A stretch of DNA of 64,000 bases from Mesorhizobium amorphae (lineage in GTDB: Bacteria; Pseudomonadota; Alphaproteobacteria; Rhizobiales; Rhizobiaceae), in contig NZ_JHQS01000051.1 in the NCBI RefSeq assembly GCF_014843845.1, positions 1-64,000 on the forward strand, written 5' to 3'. Shown in pieces: positions 26,754 through 35,735 of the stretch. A program made the translations under genes and the position numbers. Position 1 is the first letter of the stretch. The number at the start of each line of letters is the position of its first letter. A model generated the notes under the pieces. That model was not told the DNA's origin, did no database searches, and saw only the letters and a list, made by a program, of their open reading frames with translations.

Positions 26754-27333
26754 GCAAATCACCGACCTCCTTGAGATCCTGATAGCGGTCGCCGATGCGA
26801 TGGTGCGGACGGCCGCCGATGGAGGCGCCGAGCGCTACCACCAGTTCGTCGGGGGCGGGCGCGTCGCCGATCTGGAAATGCACGGTGAGATAGTGGGAGC
26901 GGCGGCCTTCGTCGTTCTTGTCCATCAGCGGGATCATGATCGGCGTGTTCGGCCCGCCGCGCAGATTGGTGAAGGCGAGATAGGTCTTGGCGCCGACGGC
27001 GCGGCGATAGTGGTTGCCGAAATGCAGCGTGTGGATCAGCGCCGATGCGTGCTCGATCTCGCCCGACGTGCCGCAGATGGCGGCCTTGCCGTAGCCTTCG
27101 ATGGCTTCGCCCGAACCCGCGACGGCGATGATTTCCCGCGTCAGCAATTCGCCCAGGACGGGAGCAATGGCGCGGATCTCGGGCGAGAGATCCTCAGTGA
27201 AACCGCGGCCAGCCCAGGGATTGGTCAGCACCGCGGCGACGCCGATCAGACGCAAGGGACGGGGTGTCGCCTTGCCGCCTTCGATCAAGGTGTTCTCGAT
27301 GTAGGTGACGGTCTTTCGAATGGCCGGTTTCAT
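26746..27333 (-). CDS. AA_synth (DUF1185) family protein
   Basis: 195 residues matching the amino-acid-synthesis family PF06684 in style and size: KTVTYIENTLIEGG at the start, then NPWAGRGF and GKAAICGTSGEIEHASALIH. The biochemical role of the family is not settled to my knowledge. It is the first gene of the minus-strand operon and overlaps the fusion gene by eight bases. Its link with a two-component monooxygenase suggests action on the same heteroatom-rich substrate or product; this is inference only. Confidence 0.8.
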   Translation of the reverse strand: MKPAIRKTVTYIENTLIEGGKATPRPLRLIGVAAVLTNPWAGRGFTEDLSPEIRAIAPVLGELLTREIIAVAGSGEAIEGYGKAAICGTSGEIEHASALIHTLHFGNHYRRAVGAKTYLAFTNLRGGPNTPIMIPLMDKNDEGRRSHYLTVHFQIGDAPAPDELVVALGASIGGRPHHRIGDRYQDLKEVGDLHG

Positions 27334-27388
27334 CAGATGTCCTTGGTCGCGATGGCGCCATGCAACGCCGTCATCCCTGTATCGTCTT

Positions 27389-27400
27389 ATGGTATACCAT
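27389..27400. promoter_or_regulatory. Perfect 12-bp palindrome, candidate GntR operator
   Basis: ATGGTATACCAT is a perfect palindrome of the TGGTATACCA style used by many FCD-type GntR regulators. It lies in the 141-bp gap between the divergent DUF1185-led operon and the GntR gene, 56 bases from one start and 75 from the other. Binding is inferred from form and place. Confidence 0.65.
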
Positions 27401-27474
27401 GCTATGGAGCGCCAAGAACCTTGTCAACCGGTCATGGAATCTGTTTTGTGGCAGCGCGAGGAGGCGGAGAGAAA

Positions 27475-28155
27475 ATGTCAGACGATACGCTGCGGATCGA
27501 CCGCTCCGCCAAGACGCTGAGGACGCTGGCGCTGGAGCGCATGCGCGAGGCGATCATGGATTTCCATTTCCAGCCCGGTGAGCGGCTGGTCGAGCGGCCG
27601 CTTTGCGACCAGCTCGGGGTCAGCCGGTCGGTGGTACGCGAGGTTTTGCGGCAGCTCGAAGCGGAAGGCCTGGTGCAGATGATTCCGGGCCATGGGCCTG
27701 CCGTGGCCAAGCCCGATCTCGGCCGCACCGACGAGATCTATGAATTGCGGGCGTTGCTGGAGGGCATCGCCGCGCGGGCCTGCGCCATGTCGGCGACGGA
27801 CGGGCAGGTCGCGTTGCTGGACAGCGCGCTGGCCAATTTGTTCGAAGCATGGGCATCGGGCCAGCCGGTCGAGGTGATGCGGGCGACGGCCAGCTTCTAC
27901 GAGGTGCTGTTCGAGGCGGCCGACAAGCGGATCGCCTGGGAAATCGTCAACGGACTGAATGTCCGTATCAACCAGCTCCGATCCATGACCATCGCCTCGG
28001 AAAACCGCCGCGAGCCGGCGATCGCCGAAATGACCGAGATCATGGATGCCATCCGCTCACGCAAGCCGGAAGAGGCCGAGGCGGCAGCGCGGCGGCATGT
28101 CGAATCCGCCTGGAAGATCGCGCGCAACGCGCTTCGGCTGGGCTCCCTCGACTAG
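27475..28155 (+). CDS. FCD-domain GntR-family transcriptional regulator
   Basis: 226 residues from ATG 27475, ribosome site GGAGGCGGAGAG. The N-terminal winged helix has RPLCDQLGVSRSVVREVLRQLEAEGLV. The C-terminal FCD domain has ELRALLEGIAARACAM and late histidines (RRHVESAW) that commonly bind metal or a carboxylic effector. It should control the divergent LLM/ABC operon and itself from the palindrome at 27389-27400. Confidence 0.92.
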   Translation: MSDDTLRIDRSAKTLRTLALERMREAIMDFHFQPGERLVERPLCDQLGVSRSVVREVLRQLEAEGLVQMIPGHGPAVAKPDLGRTDEIYELRALLEGIAARACAMSATDGQVALLDSALANLFEAWASGQPVEVMRATASFYEVLFEAADKRIAWEIVNGLNVRINQLRSMTIASENRREPAIAEMTEIMDAIRSRKPEEAEAAARRHVESAWKIARNALRLGSLD

Positions 28156-28208
28156 CATCGGCCCTGATCTTGCGGGCAGCAGCGTCGCCGAGCCGCGATT
28201 GGTCTGGG

Positions 28209-29240
28209 CTAATTCTTGTCCACCGGCTTCGAGCGCATCCGCGAGACCGTCTCGCGCTCGGCCCGCTTGGAGCGCAGCGGCGGCAGGCCGCGGTCGATCA
28301 GGTCCATGTCCTCCAGCACCATGTCGCCCATGCGCTTGAAGGCGATGTCGAGCGCGCCGGCGCGGTGGGCCGATCGCAGGAAGCCGGGCAGCGCGCGCAC
28401 CGGATGGTCCTGCGCCAGCGGCTCTTCCGGGAAGACGTCGCTGGCGGCGACGATGTGGCCGCTGCGGACGGCGTCCATCAACGCGGGAAAATCGACGACG
28501 CCGGCGCGGCTGAGCAGGATGAAGGCGGCGCCTTTGCGCATTTTCGCGAAGGCGTCGGCGCCGAGAAAGCACTGGTTCTCGCTGGTCACCGAGGCGACGA
28601 CGAAAACGAAGTCGCTCTGCGACAGCACCTCGTCCAGCGATGCCGGCTCGACGCCATTGTCGATGAGGATTGACGGCGGCAGCCAGGGGTCGAAGACTTT
28701 TGTCCTGGTACGGAAGCCCGACAGCAGCCGGTTGAGCGCGCGGCCGAGGTCGCCGAAGCCGACGATGCCGACATCGGCGCCCGACAGCAGGCGTGCCTTC
28801 TGGTTGCCGTCGCCGCCCCACAGCTCCTTGCCCTGCCGAAAGGCGAGGTCGGCATCGACGATGTCGCGAGCGAGGTTGAGCGTCATGGCAAGGCCGAGCT
28901 CGGCGACCGGCTCGGCAAACACCAGCCCCGTGGTGACGACATGGATGCCGCGTTGAAACAGAGTCTCATAAGGCATGTTGTTGAGGAGATTGGTCTCGAC
29001 GTTGAAGACGCAACGCAGCGCCTTCAGGCTTTCGAGCGTTTCGGGCGTGATCGGCGGCTGGCCGACGATATAGCGCGCCTCGGCAAGCACATCCGCCGGC
29101 AGCTTCGCCACGCCATCTGGCGTTGTCTCGACAATGCGGTATCCTGCCCGGAAACGCGCCAACTGTGGTGGCGTGAAGATGAGGTCGAGCGTGCGCGGTT
29201 CCGGCGCGCTGATGACCAGCGGCGAGGCACTGTTAGGCAT
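28209..29240 (-). CDS. D-isomer-specific 2-hydroxyacid dehydrogenase
   Basis: 343 residues from ATG 29240 (GGGAGAA seven bases upstream). The NAD domain has VGIVGFGDLGRAL. The catalytic Arg is in LLSRAGVVD, the Glu in DVFPEEPL and the His in RSAHRAGA. It should interconvert a 2-keto acid and a D-2-hydroxy acid in the cytosol. It is transcribed divergently from the LacI gene, so the AAATCGATTT boxes in between may control it; this would tie it to the second CUT2 sugar pathway. It converges on the GntR gene. Confidence 0.9.
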   Translation of the reverse strand: MPNSASPLVISAPEPRTLDLIFTPPQLARFRAGYRIVETTPDGVAKLPADVLAEARYIVGQPPITPETLESLKALRCVFNVETNLLNNMPYETLFQRGIHVVTTGLVFAEPVAELGLAMTLNLARDIVDADLAFRQGKELWGGDGNQKARLLSGADVGIVGFGDLGRALNRLLSGFRTRTKVFDPWLPPSILIDNGVEPASLDEVLSQSDFVFVVASVTSENQCFLGADAFAKMRKGAAFILLSRAGVVDFPALMDAVRSGHIVAASDVFPEEPLAQDHPVRALPGFLRSAHRAGALDIAFKRMGDMVLEDMDLIDRGLPPLRSKRAERETVSRMRSKPVDKN

Positions 29241-29300
29241 GGCAAATTCTCCCGGCACGGTCCGCATCGCGCCATCACAAAAGTAGTTTTACCTTGGATG

Positions 29301-29330
29301 AAACGATTTACAACTGCGAAAAATCGATTT
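29301..29330. promoter_or_regulatory. LacI-type operator boxes
   Basis: AAATCGATTT at 29321-29330 is a perfect palindrome with the central CG typical of LacI/GalR operators. GAAACGATTT at 29300-29309 is a weaker second box 21 bases away. They lie between the divergent dehydrogenase and LacI genes. A longer copy, TAAATCGATTTA, lies at 30554-30565 at the start of the binding-protein gene. Confidence 0.65.
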
Positions 29331-29385
29331 ATCCATTTTGATAGCGGGCAGAAATGGGTTTGTCCGCCCCTTGGCAGGAGGACTA

Positions 29386-30456
29386 ATGGCGCATCGGCAA
29401 GCCCAGCGGCGTTCGTCGATCCACGACGTGGCTAGCCGCGCCGGCGTGTCCGCGGCCACGGTCTCCAAGGTTCTGGCGGGCGTCACCACGGTGAAGCCCG
29501 AAAATGCGCAGCGTGTCTTCGATGCCGTCGAGCATTTGGGCTACCGTGTCGATCCGCTGGCCTCCGACATGCGGCGGGCGAAGCGCCGCATCATCGGCGC
29601 CATCATGCCCGAGTTCGAGAGCGAATTCTTCGGCCAGATGGTCAGCGAACTCGAGGGCCTCGCCGAGCAGCGCGGCTACACGCTGGTGGCTGCCTCAAGC
29701 CGTGAATCGGAAGCACGCGAGAAGGAGGTCCTTGCACGCATGCATGACTGGCGGGTCGCCGGCGTGGTGCTGGCGCCGGTGCGCAATGAGCATGGCCCGG
29801 CAGCCGGCTTCATGAAGGCCAATGGCATGACCGGCGTGCTGATCGACCGGGTGCTTGCCGACGATGCCTTCGACACGGTCTCGGCCGACAGTGCTGCCGC
29901 CAGCGCCGAGGTGGCGCGCGAACTGATCGGCAAGGGGCATCGCCACATCCTCGTCATCGGCCTTGGTCAGCAGGCGGCGACGGTGCGCGCCCGTCTCGAC
30001 GGGTTTCGCGCCAAGGCGCTGGAACTGGTGCCGGACGTGCGGATCGACGTCGTGCTTTCGGAGAGCGAAGTCGAGCCGTTGCGTGCGCTGTTGCACGACT
30101 ATTTCGACAAGGGCGCCAAAGGGGGCGAACGGCCGACGGCGGTCTATTCGCTGTTCCTCAAGGGCACGCTGGTGGCGCTGTCGGAATTCCGCCGGCGCGG
30201 CTGGCATTGCCCGGACGACATCTCGCTGGTCGGCTTCGACGATGCCGAATGGATGCAGGTGACATGGCCGGCCATCGCCGCCGTGGTGCAGCCGGTCCGG
30301 CAGATCGCCGCCCAGGCAATGGATGTGTTGTTTGCCAGGATCGATGGCGGGGACGGCCCGCCCAAGGCGCGGCTCGAGCCTTGCAAGGTTTTGATGCGGG
30401 AATCCGTTGGTTCGCCAGGCAGCGGCCCGCATTCCGGGGGAGGAAACCGACAATAG
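29386..30456 (+). CDS. LacI-family transcriptional regulator
   Basis: 356 residues from ATG 29386 with GGAGGA upstream. The N-terminal HTH has SSIHDVASRAGVSAATVSKVL. The rest is a sugar-binding core of the periplasmic-binding-protein fold (FCD-free), with LVGFDDAEWMQV near the end. It heads a sugar importer and epimerase gene set and probably represses it and the divergent dehydrogenase in the absence of the sugar. The AAATCGATTT sites are its likely operators. Confidence 0.93.
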   Translation: MAHRQAQRRSSIHDVASRAGVSAATVSKVLAGVTTVKPENAQRVFDAVEHLGYRVDPLASDMRRAKRRIIGAIMPEFESEFFGQMVSELEGLAEQRGYTLVAASSRESEAREKEVLARMHDWRVAGVVLAPVRNEHGPAAGFMKANGMTGVLIDRVLADDAFDTVSADSAAASAEVARELIGKGHRHILVIGLGQQAATVRARLDGFRAKALELVPDVRIDVVLSESEVEPLRALLHDYFDKGAKGGERPTAVYSLFLKGTLVALSEFRRRGWHCPDDISLVGFDDAEWMQVTWPAIAAVVQPVRQIAAQAMDVLFARIDGGDGPPKARLEPCKVLMRESVGSPGSGPHSGGGNRQ

Positions 30457-30531
30457 CCCCCATTGTCGACAACCAAGTGGCGCCGCACCTGGCTTTGGCT
30501 TGTGGCGCGTGACATCAACAGGGAGGAAGAC

Positions 30532-31521
30532 ATGAAAGCATTGGTTCTAAGGATAAATCGATTTACTCTTGCCCTCGGCGTCGCTCTGGCGGTTTCGGCC
30601 ATCGGTGCTGCCAAGGCCGAGGACGGCGAATACGGCGTGCTGATGAAGACGCTGGCCAATCCGTTCTGGGGTGCGATGGGCCAGGGCGTCGAGGATGGCG
30701 CCAAGGAAGCCGGCGTGAAGTATTTCCAGCAGGCGGCCGAAAGCGACCAGGCGGCCGAGCCGCAGCTCAACCTCTGCAACACCATGCTCGAGCGCAAGCC
30801 GGTGGCGATGATCACCGCCGCCATCAACTCCACCAATCTGCTGCCCTGCCTGAAGGCGGCGCAGGGTGCCGGCATCAAGGTCGTCGATCTCGACGGCAAT
30901 CTCGATCCGGCGGTGCTCGACAAGGAAGGCATCAAGATCACCTTCCGCATCGGCTCCGACAATGTCGCGGCCGGTGGGCAGGGGGCCGAGTATCTCGTGT
31001 CCAAGCTCGGCAAGGATGCCAAGGGTCCGGTGCTGGTCATCGAGGGCCTGTCGGGCAACATTACCGGCGAGAAGCGCGCCAAGGGGTTTGCCGACAAACT
31101 GAAGGAACTGGCGCCGGGGCTGGAAGTGGTCGCCTCGCTGCCCGGCGATTGGGATCGCGGCAAGGCGGCGTCGATCGCCACCGACACGCTGACCGCGCAT
31201 CCGGATCTCGTCGCCATCTTCTGCGCCAATGACGGCATGGCGCTGGGTGCGGTCGAATCCGTCTATGCCGCCGGCAAGGGCCAGCAGGTGACGATCATCG
31301 GCGTCGACGGCAATTCGGATGCCGTCAAGTCGATCAAGGAAGGCCGGCTCAACGCTTCCGTGGCGCAGCTTCCCTATCTGGTCGGCAAGCAGGCGGTCGA
31401 GAACGTCAAGAAGGCGATCGCCGGCGACAAGGTCGAGGAGAACATCGCCGTGCCGACGCTGGTGCTGACCAAGGATGTGCTCGACGCCGGCAAGGAGCCG
31501 ATGCTGCAGTACGTGAAATGA
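30532..31521 (+). CDS. CUT2-family sugar ABC transporter, periplasmic binding protein
   Basis: 329 residues from ATG 30532 (GGGAGGAAG upstream), with a signal peptide ending near AAKAED. The type I binding-protein marks are GVLMKTLANPFWGAM, VVDLDGNLDPAV and AIFCANDGMALGAVESV. It should capture a monosaccharide or similar for the permease and ATPase encoded downstream. Codons 8-12 (I-N-R-F-T) overlap a perfect LacI-type operator, so the regulator may also block transcription inside the gene's first codons. Confidence 0.92.
   Translation: MKALVLRINRFTLALGVALAVSAIGAAKAEDGEYGVLMKTLANPFWGAMGQGVEDGAKEAGVKYFQQAAESDQAAEPQLNLCNTMLERKPVAMITAAINSTNLLPCLKAAQGAGIKVVDLDGNLDPAVLDKEGIKITFRIGSDNVAAGGQGAEYLVSKLGKDAKGPVLVIEGLSGNITGEKRAKGFADKLKELAPGLEVVASLPGDWDRGKAASIATDTLTAHPDLVAIFCANDGMALGAVESVYAAGKGQQVTIIGVDGNSDAVKSIKEGRLNASVAQLPYLVGKQAVENVKKAIAGDKVEENIAVPTLVLTKDVLDAGKEPMLQYVK
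30554..30565. promoter_or_regulatory. LacI-type operator inside the signal-peptide coding region
   Basis: TAAATCGATTTA is a perfect 12-bp palindrome within codons 8-12 of the binding-protein gene. Its core equals the box at 29321-29330, about 1.23 kb upstream, a spacing that could allow looping. Function is inferred. Confidence 0.6.
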
Positions 31522-31645
<124 letters not shown>

Positions 31646-31664
31646 AACCCGAAGGGTGGAACAC

Positions 31665-32657
31665 ATGGCTTCCGAAATGGCGCAGCCCGGTTTCTGGGCT
31701 CGGGTGCAGCGTGCATCCGTCGAACGGCTCCACATACGGCTGGAATCGCTTGTCGTGCTTCTGGCGCTGAGCGCGGCGATGGCGGTGCTGTCGCCCTTCT
31801 TCCTGTCGCTCAGCAATTTCCTCAACATCCTTTTGGCGACCTCGACGATCGGCGTGCTGGCGATCGCGGCCACTTTCGTCATCGGTTCTGGCGGGCTCGA
31901 CCTGTCGCTGGGCTCGGTCATGGGGCTGGCGGGCGTGGCCGGCGCCTTCGTTGCCGTCAATCTCGGCTGGCCGTCGGTGTTTGCGGTCATCGCCTGCATC
32001 CTGGCTGGCGGGCTTGCCGGCTACATCAACGGGCAATTGGTCACCCGCGCGTTCGTGCCCGCCTTCATCGTCACGCTCGGCATGCTCGGCCTGGCGCGTG
32101 GCCTGGCGCTGGTCATTTCGCAGGGCAGGGCGATCTACGGCCTGCCGGCGGCGATCGTCTATATCGGCCAGGGCCGGCCGTTCGGCATTCCGATGCCGGT
32201 CATCCTGCTGGTGCTGACGGCCATCGTCGCGCATTGCGTGCTCGCCTATACACGCTTCGGCCGCCACACGCTGGCGCTCGGCGACAGCGAAGGTGCGGCG
32301 CGCGCCGCCGGCATCCGCGTCGAACATCATCGACGCATCATCTACACGCTGTCGGGCGCGCTCGCCGGTCTTGCCGGCCTGCTGTTCACCGCCCGCGTCA
32401 ATGCCGGCGACCCGACGGCCGGCATCAACTACGAGCTGACCGCGATCACGGCCGCGATCATCGGCGGCACCAATCTGTTCGGCGGCCGCGCCTCGATCCT
32501 CGGCACGATGATCGGCGCGCTGATCATGGGCGTGCTGCAGAACGGGCTGACGCTGCTTGCGGTGCAGTCCTACTACCAGCAGATGGCGATCGGCGCGGTG
32601 CTGATCCTTGCCGTCTTCATCGACCAGTATCAGGTCCGGAAGGAGTCGCGCGTATGA
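31665..32657 (+). CDS. CUT2-family sugar ABC transporter permease
   Basis: 330 residues from ATG 31665 (GAAGGG eight bases upstream; GTG 31656 is in frame but overlaps that site). The BPD_transp_2 pattern is clear: FVIGSGGLDLSLGSVMGLAG and IIGGTNLFGGRASILGT. It probably forms a homodimeric inner-membrane channel, as only one permease gene is present. It overlaps the ATPase gene by ATGA. Confidence 0.93.
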   Translation: MASEMAQPGFWARVQRASVERLHIRLESLVVLLALSAAMAVLSPFFLSLSNFLNILLATSTIGVLAIAATFVIGSGGLDLSLGSVMGLAGVAGAFVAVNLGWPSVFAVIACILAGGLAGYINGQLVTRAFVPAFIVTLGMLGLARGLALVISQGRAIYGLPAAIVYIGQGRPFGIPMPVILLVLTAIVAHCVLAYTRFGRHTLALGDSEGAARAAGIRVEHHRRIIYTLSGALAGLAGLLFTARVNAGDPTAGINYELTAITAAIIGGTNLFGGRASILGTMIGALIMGVLQNGLTLLAVQSYYQQMAIGAVLILAVFIDQYQVRKESRV

Positions 32658-33430
32658 CCCTTCTTTCGCTCCATGGCATCCGCAAGAGTTTTGGCGCGGT
32701 CGACGTGCTGCATGGCGTCGACCTTTCGGTCGCGGCGGGCGAGGTCGTCGGCCTCGTCGGCGATAACGGCGCCGGCAAGTCGACGCTGATGAAGACCATA
32801 ACCGGCATCTACCGGGCCGATTTCGGGTCGATCGAATTCGACGGCAAGGACATCCTCGCCCTCGATCCCGGGCAGAGGCGCGAACTTGGCATCGAGATGA
32901 TCTACCAGGACCTGTCCTTGGCCAAGCAACAGGATGTGGCCGCCAACATCTTCCTCGGTCGCGAGCCGACGAAGAAGCTGTTCGGCCTGTTTCCGGGTAT
33001 TGTCGACAAGGCCGAGATGGACCGCCAGGCGGCGAAAATGATCGAGCGGCTCGGCGCGCATCTGCCTTCGATCAACCGCTCGGTCGGCTCGTTCTCGGGC
33101 GGCCAGCAGCAGACAGTGGCGATCGCGCGGGCGCTGACCTTCAATCCGAAGCTGGTGATCATGGACGAGCCGACGGCTGCCCTTGCGGTGCGCGAGGTGC
33201 AGAGCGTGCTCGACCTGATCCGGCGGCTGAAGTCGGAAGGCATCGCCGTCATCCTGATCTCGCACCGGCTGAACGACGTGCTCTCGGTCACCGACCGTAT
33301 CGTGGTGCTGCGCCACGGCCGCGCCGATGCCGATCTCGTCACCGCCAAGACCAACATGAACGAAGTCGTCAGCCGCATCGTCGGCGGCGGCGATATCAGC
33401 GCCGCGGCGGCGCATGAACAACGAGGCTGA
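32654..33430 (+). CDS. CUT2-family sugar ABC transporter, single-domain ATPase
   Basis: 258 residues with one ABC domain: Walker A GDNGAGKST, signature FSGGQQQTVAIARAL and Walker B LVIMDEPTAAL. Most CUT2 importers use a double ATPase like the one at 3931-5439. The single-domain form, with one permease and one binding protein, is the layout of the rhizobial FrcBCA fructose importer, so two copies would make the motor. It is translationally coupled to the permease. Confidence 0.93.
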   Translation: MTLLSLHGIRKSFGAVDVLHGVDLSVAAGEVVGLVGDNGAGKSTLMKTITGIYRADFGSIEFDGKDILALDPGQRRELGIEMIYQDLSLAKQQDVAANIFLGREPTKKLFGLFPGIVDKAEMDRQAAKMIERLGAHLPSINRSVGSFSGGQQQTVAIARALTFNPKLVIMDEPTAALAVREVQSVLDLIRRLKSEGIAVILISHRLNDVLSVTDRIVVLRHGRADADLVTAKTNMNEVVSRIVGGGDISAAAAHEQRG

Positions 33431-33433
33431 CTG

Positions 33434-34288
33434 ATGAATACTTTTGGACTGCACACTTTCGCCATTGCCCCGGTCTGGGATCTCGCGCGCATCGAGCCGC
33501 AGATGGACCGGCTGAAGGAATATGGCATCGGGCTGATGGAGATCCCGCTGCTGCGACCTGAGGAGATCGACACCAAGCGCACCCGCGCCTTCGCCAATCA
33601 CTATGGCGTCGAGCTGATCCCGTCGCTCGGCCTGCCGCGCGCGCTAGACGTGGTCGAGCGGCCGGACGAGGCGCTGGATTTCCTCGAGCCGGCCTTCAAG
33701 GTCTGCAACGAGGTCGGCGCCGAGGCCCTCGGCGGCGTCACCTATGGCACGATCGGCAAGACCACCGGGCGGGCGCCGACGCGCAAGGAAATCGACGGCA
33801 TGTGCCGCTTCCTCGAACGGGCGGCGAAGGCGGCAAAATCACGCGGCCTGAAGCTCGGCATCGAGCCCTGCAACCGCTATGAGACGCATCTGATCAACCG
33901 CGGCATCGATGCAACGCGGATCATCGAGCGCATCGGCGCGCCCAATATCTTCATCCACCTCGACACCTACCACATGCATATCGAGGAGGAGAGCTTTGCC
34001 GCCGGCTTCGAGGCGGCCGCGCCCTTCCTCGGCTATGTGCACGTGTCGGAGGCCAATCGCGGCGTGCCGGGACGCGGCATGCTCAACTGGGCTGCCTGCA
34101 TGAAGGCGATCGCCGATATCGGCTATGAGGGGCCGATCACGCTGGAAAGCATGAACCATGTCGACGTCGATATCGCCGGCGGCCTGGCGGTATGGCGCCC
34201 GGTGGCGGAAGATCCGCGCGACGTCATCGAGGTCGGGCTGCCGTTCCTGCGCGAGGAAGCGCGCAAGGCCGGGCTCACTCTCGGATAG
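33434..34288 (+). CDS. D-psicose/D-tagatose 3-epimerase-like sugar isomerase
   Basis: 284 residues of the AP-endonuclease-2 TIM-barrel family. The expected metal ligands are present: Glu in GIEPCNRYE, Asp in HLDTYHM, His in YVHVSEANRG and Glu in ITLESMN. The family epimerises ketohexoses at C3 or isomerises related sugars, using Mn or Mg. It starts three bases after the ATPase stop, so it should act on the sugar brought in by this importer. The exact ketose is not known. Confidence 0.88.
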   Translation: MNTFGLHTFAIAPVWDLARIEPQMDRLKEYGIGLMEIPLLRPEEIDTKRTRAFANHYGVELIPSLGLPRALDVVERPDEALDFLEPAFKVCNEVGAEALGGVTYGTIGKTTGRAPTRKEIDGMCRFLERAAKAAKSRGLKLGIEPCNRYETHLINRGIDATRIIERIGAPNIFIHLDTYHMHIEEESFAAGFEAAAPFLGYVHVSEANRGVPGRGMLNWAACMKAIADIGYEGPITLESMNHVDVDIAGGLAVWRPVAEDPRDVIEVGLPFLREEARKAGLTLG

Positions 34289-34485
34289 CACCACTCCGCT
34301 CGTTTCAGCGGCGACCGAAAGCAGCGCCGGCGGAAACCATGGCGCCTTCGCTTCGGATTCCCTATCCAGGAGGTTAACAATCGACGACTTATTTTCATTT
34401 TACATTACCATTTCTGCATGAGAGACCAGACCGATGCGGTCGAAAACCCTGCTGGAGGCTGGGTAGCTGCTGAGGGAGGAAAGTC

Positions 34486-35658
34486 ATGAAACGCATGCTT
34501 CTGGCCGCGGTGGCGGCAATAGCGCTCAGCGGAACCGCTGGTGCGGAGACGATCAAGGTCGGCGTGGTCGGGCCGTTCTCCGGTCCCTTCGCCATCCAGG
34601 GCAAGAATTTCAAGGCCGGCATCGACGCCTGGATGGCGTTGAACGGCGCGAAGGTCGGCAACGACGACGTCGAAATCGTCTATCGCGACCTTCCGGCAGC
34701 CAACCCCGCGCAAGCCAAGGCACTTGCCCAGGATCTGGTCGTCAAGGAGAGCGTCCAGTATATCGCCGGATTTTATTTCACGCCCGATGCCATGGCGGTC
34801 ACGCCGCTTCTCGAGCAGGCGAACGTGCCGATGGTGATCATGAACGCGGCCACGTCGGCGATCGTGACCAAGAGCCCGCTCGTCGTGCGCACCTCCTTCA
34901 CGCTCTGGCAGACGTCGGTACCCATGGCAAAGGTGGCGACCGCGCGCGGCATCAAGAAGGTCATCACCGTCGTCAGCGACTACGGCCCCGGCGTCGATGC
35001 CGAGACGGCTTTCGCCACCACTTTCAAGGCGGATGGCGGCGAGATCGTCGAGTCGGTTCGCATGCCGCTTTCGACGACCGATTTCAGTCCGATCATGCAG
35101 CGCGTGAAGGACTCCGGCGCCGAGGCCGTGTTTGCCTTCCTGCCGTCCGGTCCGACCACCCTGGGCTTCCTGAAGTCCTACAACGAGAACGGCGTCAAGG
35201 GAGCCGGCATCCAGTTCCTGGCGCCTGGCGACCTGACGCAGGAATCCGATCTGCCGGCGCTGGGCGATATTGCCCTCGGCGTGACGACCACCTTTCACTA
35301 TTCGATCGCGCACGACTCACCCGAGAACAAGAAGTTCGTCGAGGCGGCGCGTGCCGCGATCGGCAATCCGGCCGAGCTGTCCTTCCCGTCGGTCGGTGCC
35401 TATGACGGCATGCGGGTGATCTACAAGATGATCGAGGCGACAGGGGGCAAGCAGGATGCCGCCAAGGCCGTCGACGCCGTCAAGGGCATGGCCTGGGAGT
35501 CCCCGCGCGGACCAGTGTCGATCGATCCCGAAAGCCGCCACCTCACGCAGAACATCTATTTGCGGGAGGTCGCCAAGGCCGCTGACGGCACCTACTACAA
35601 CAAGGAGATCCAGACGTTCGCGAACATGACCGATCCCGGTCTCGCCGCCGCCAAGTAA
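34486..35658 (+). CDS. Branched-chain-type ABC transporter, periplasmic binding protein
   Basis: 390 residues with a signal peptide ending near GTAGAE (about residue 21). IKVGVVGPFSGPFAIQG opens a Peripla_BP_6 (LivK-like) domain. The 197-base gap before it is A+T-rich in parts (TTATTTTCATTTTACATTACC) and probably holds the promoter. LivK-like proteins bind amino acids, amides or aromatic acids. Because the operon ends beside pcaQ and pcaDCHGB-pobA, an aromatic acid ligand is plausible but unproven. Confidence 0.9.
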   Translation: MKRMLLAAVAAIALSGTAGAETIKVGVVGPFSGPFAIQGKNFKAGIDAWMALNGAKVGNDDVEIVYRDLPAANPAQAKALAQDLVVKESVQYIAGFYFTPDAMAVTPLLEQANVPMVIMNAATSAIVTKSPLVVRTSFTLWQTSVPMAKVATARGIKKVITVVSDYGPGVDAETAFATTFKADGGEIVESVRMPLSTTDFSPIMQRVKDSGAEAVFAFLPSGPTTLGFLKSYNENGVKGAGIQFLAPGDLTQESDLPALGDIALGVTTTFHYSIAHDSPENKKFVEAARAAIGNPAELSFPSVGAYDGMRVIYKMIEATGGKQDAAKAVDAVKGMAWESPRGPVSIDPESRHLTQNIYLREVAKAADGTYYNKEIQTFANMTDPGLAAAK

Positions 35659-35735
35659 CCTTGCCGAGGCGAGCCCCCAGCCGCCAGATCCATGTCCGCG
35701 GGCGGCCGTCCGCCGGCGAGCCCCCGGAGTGAGAC

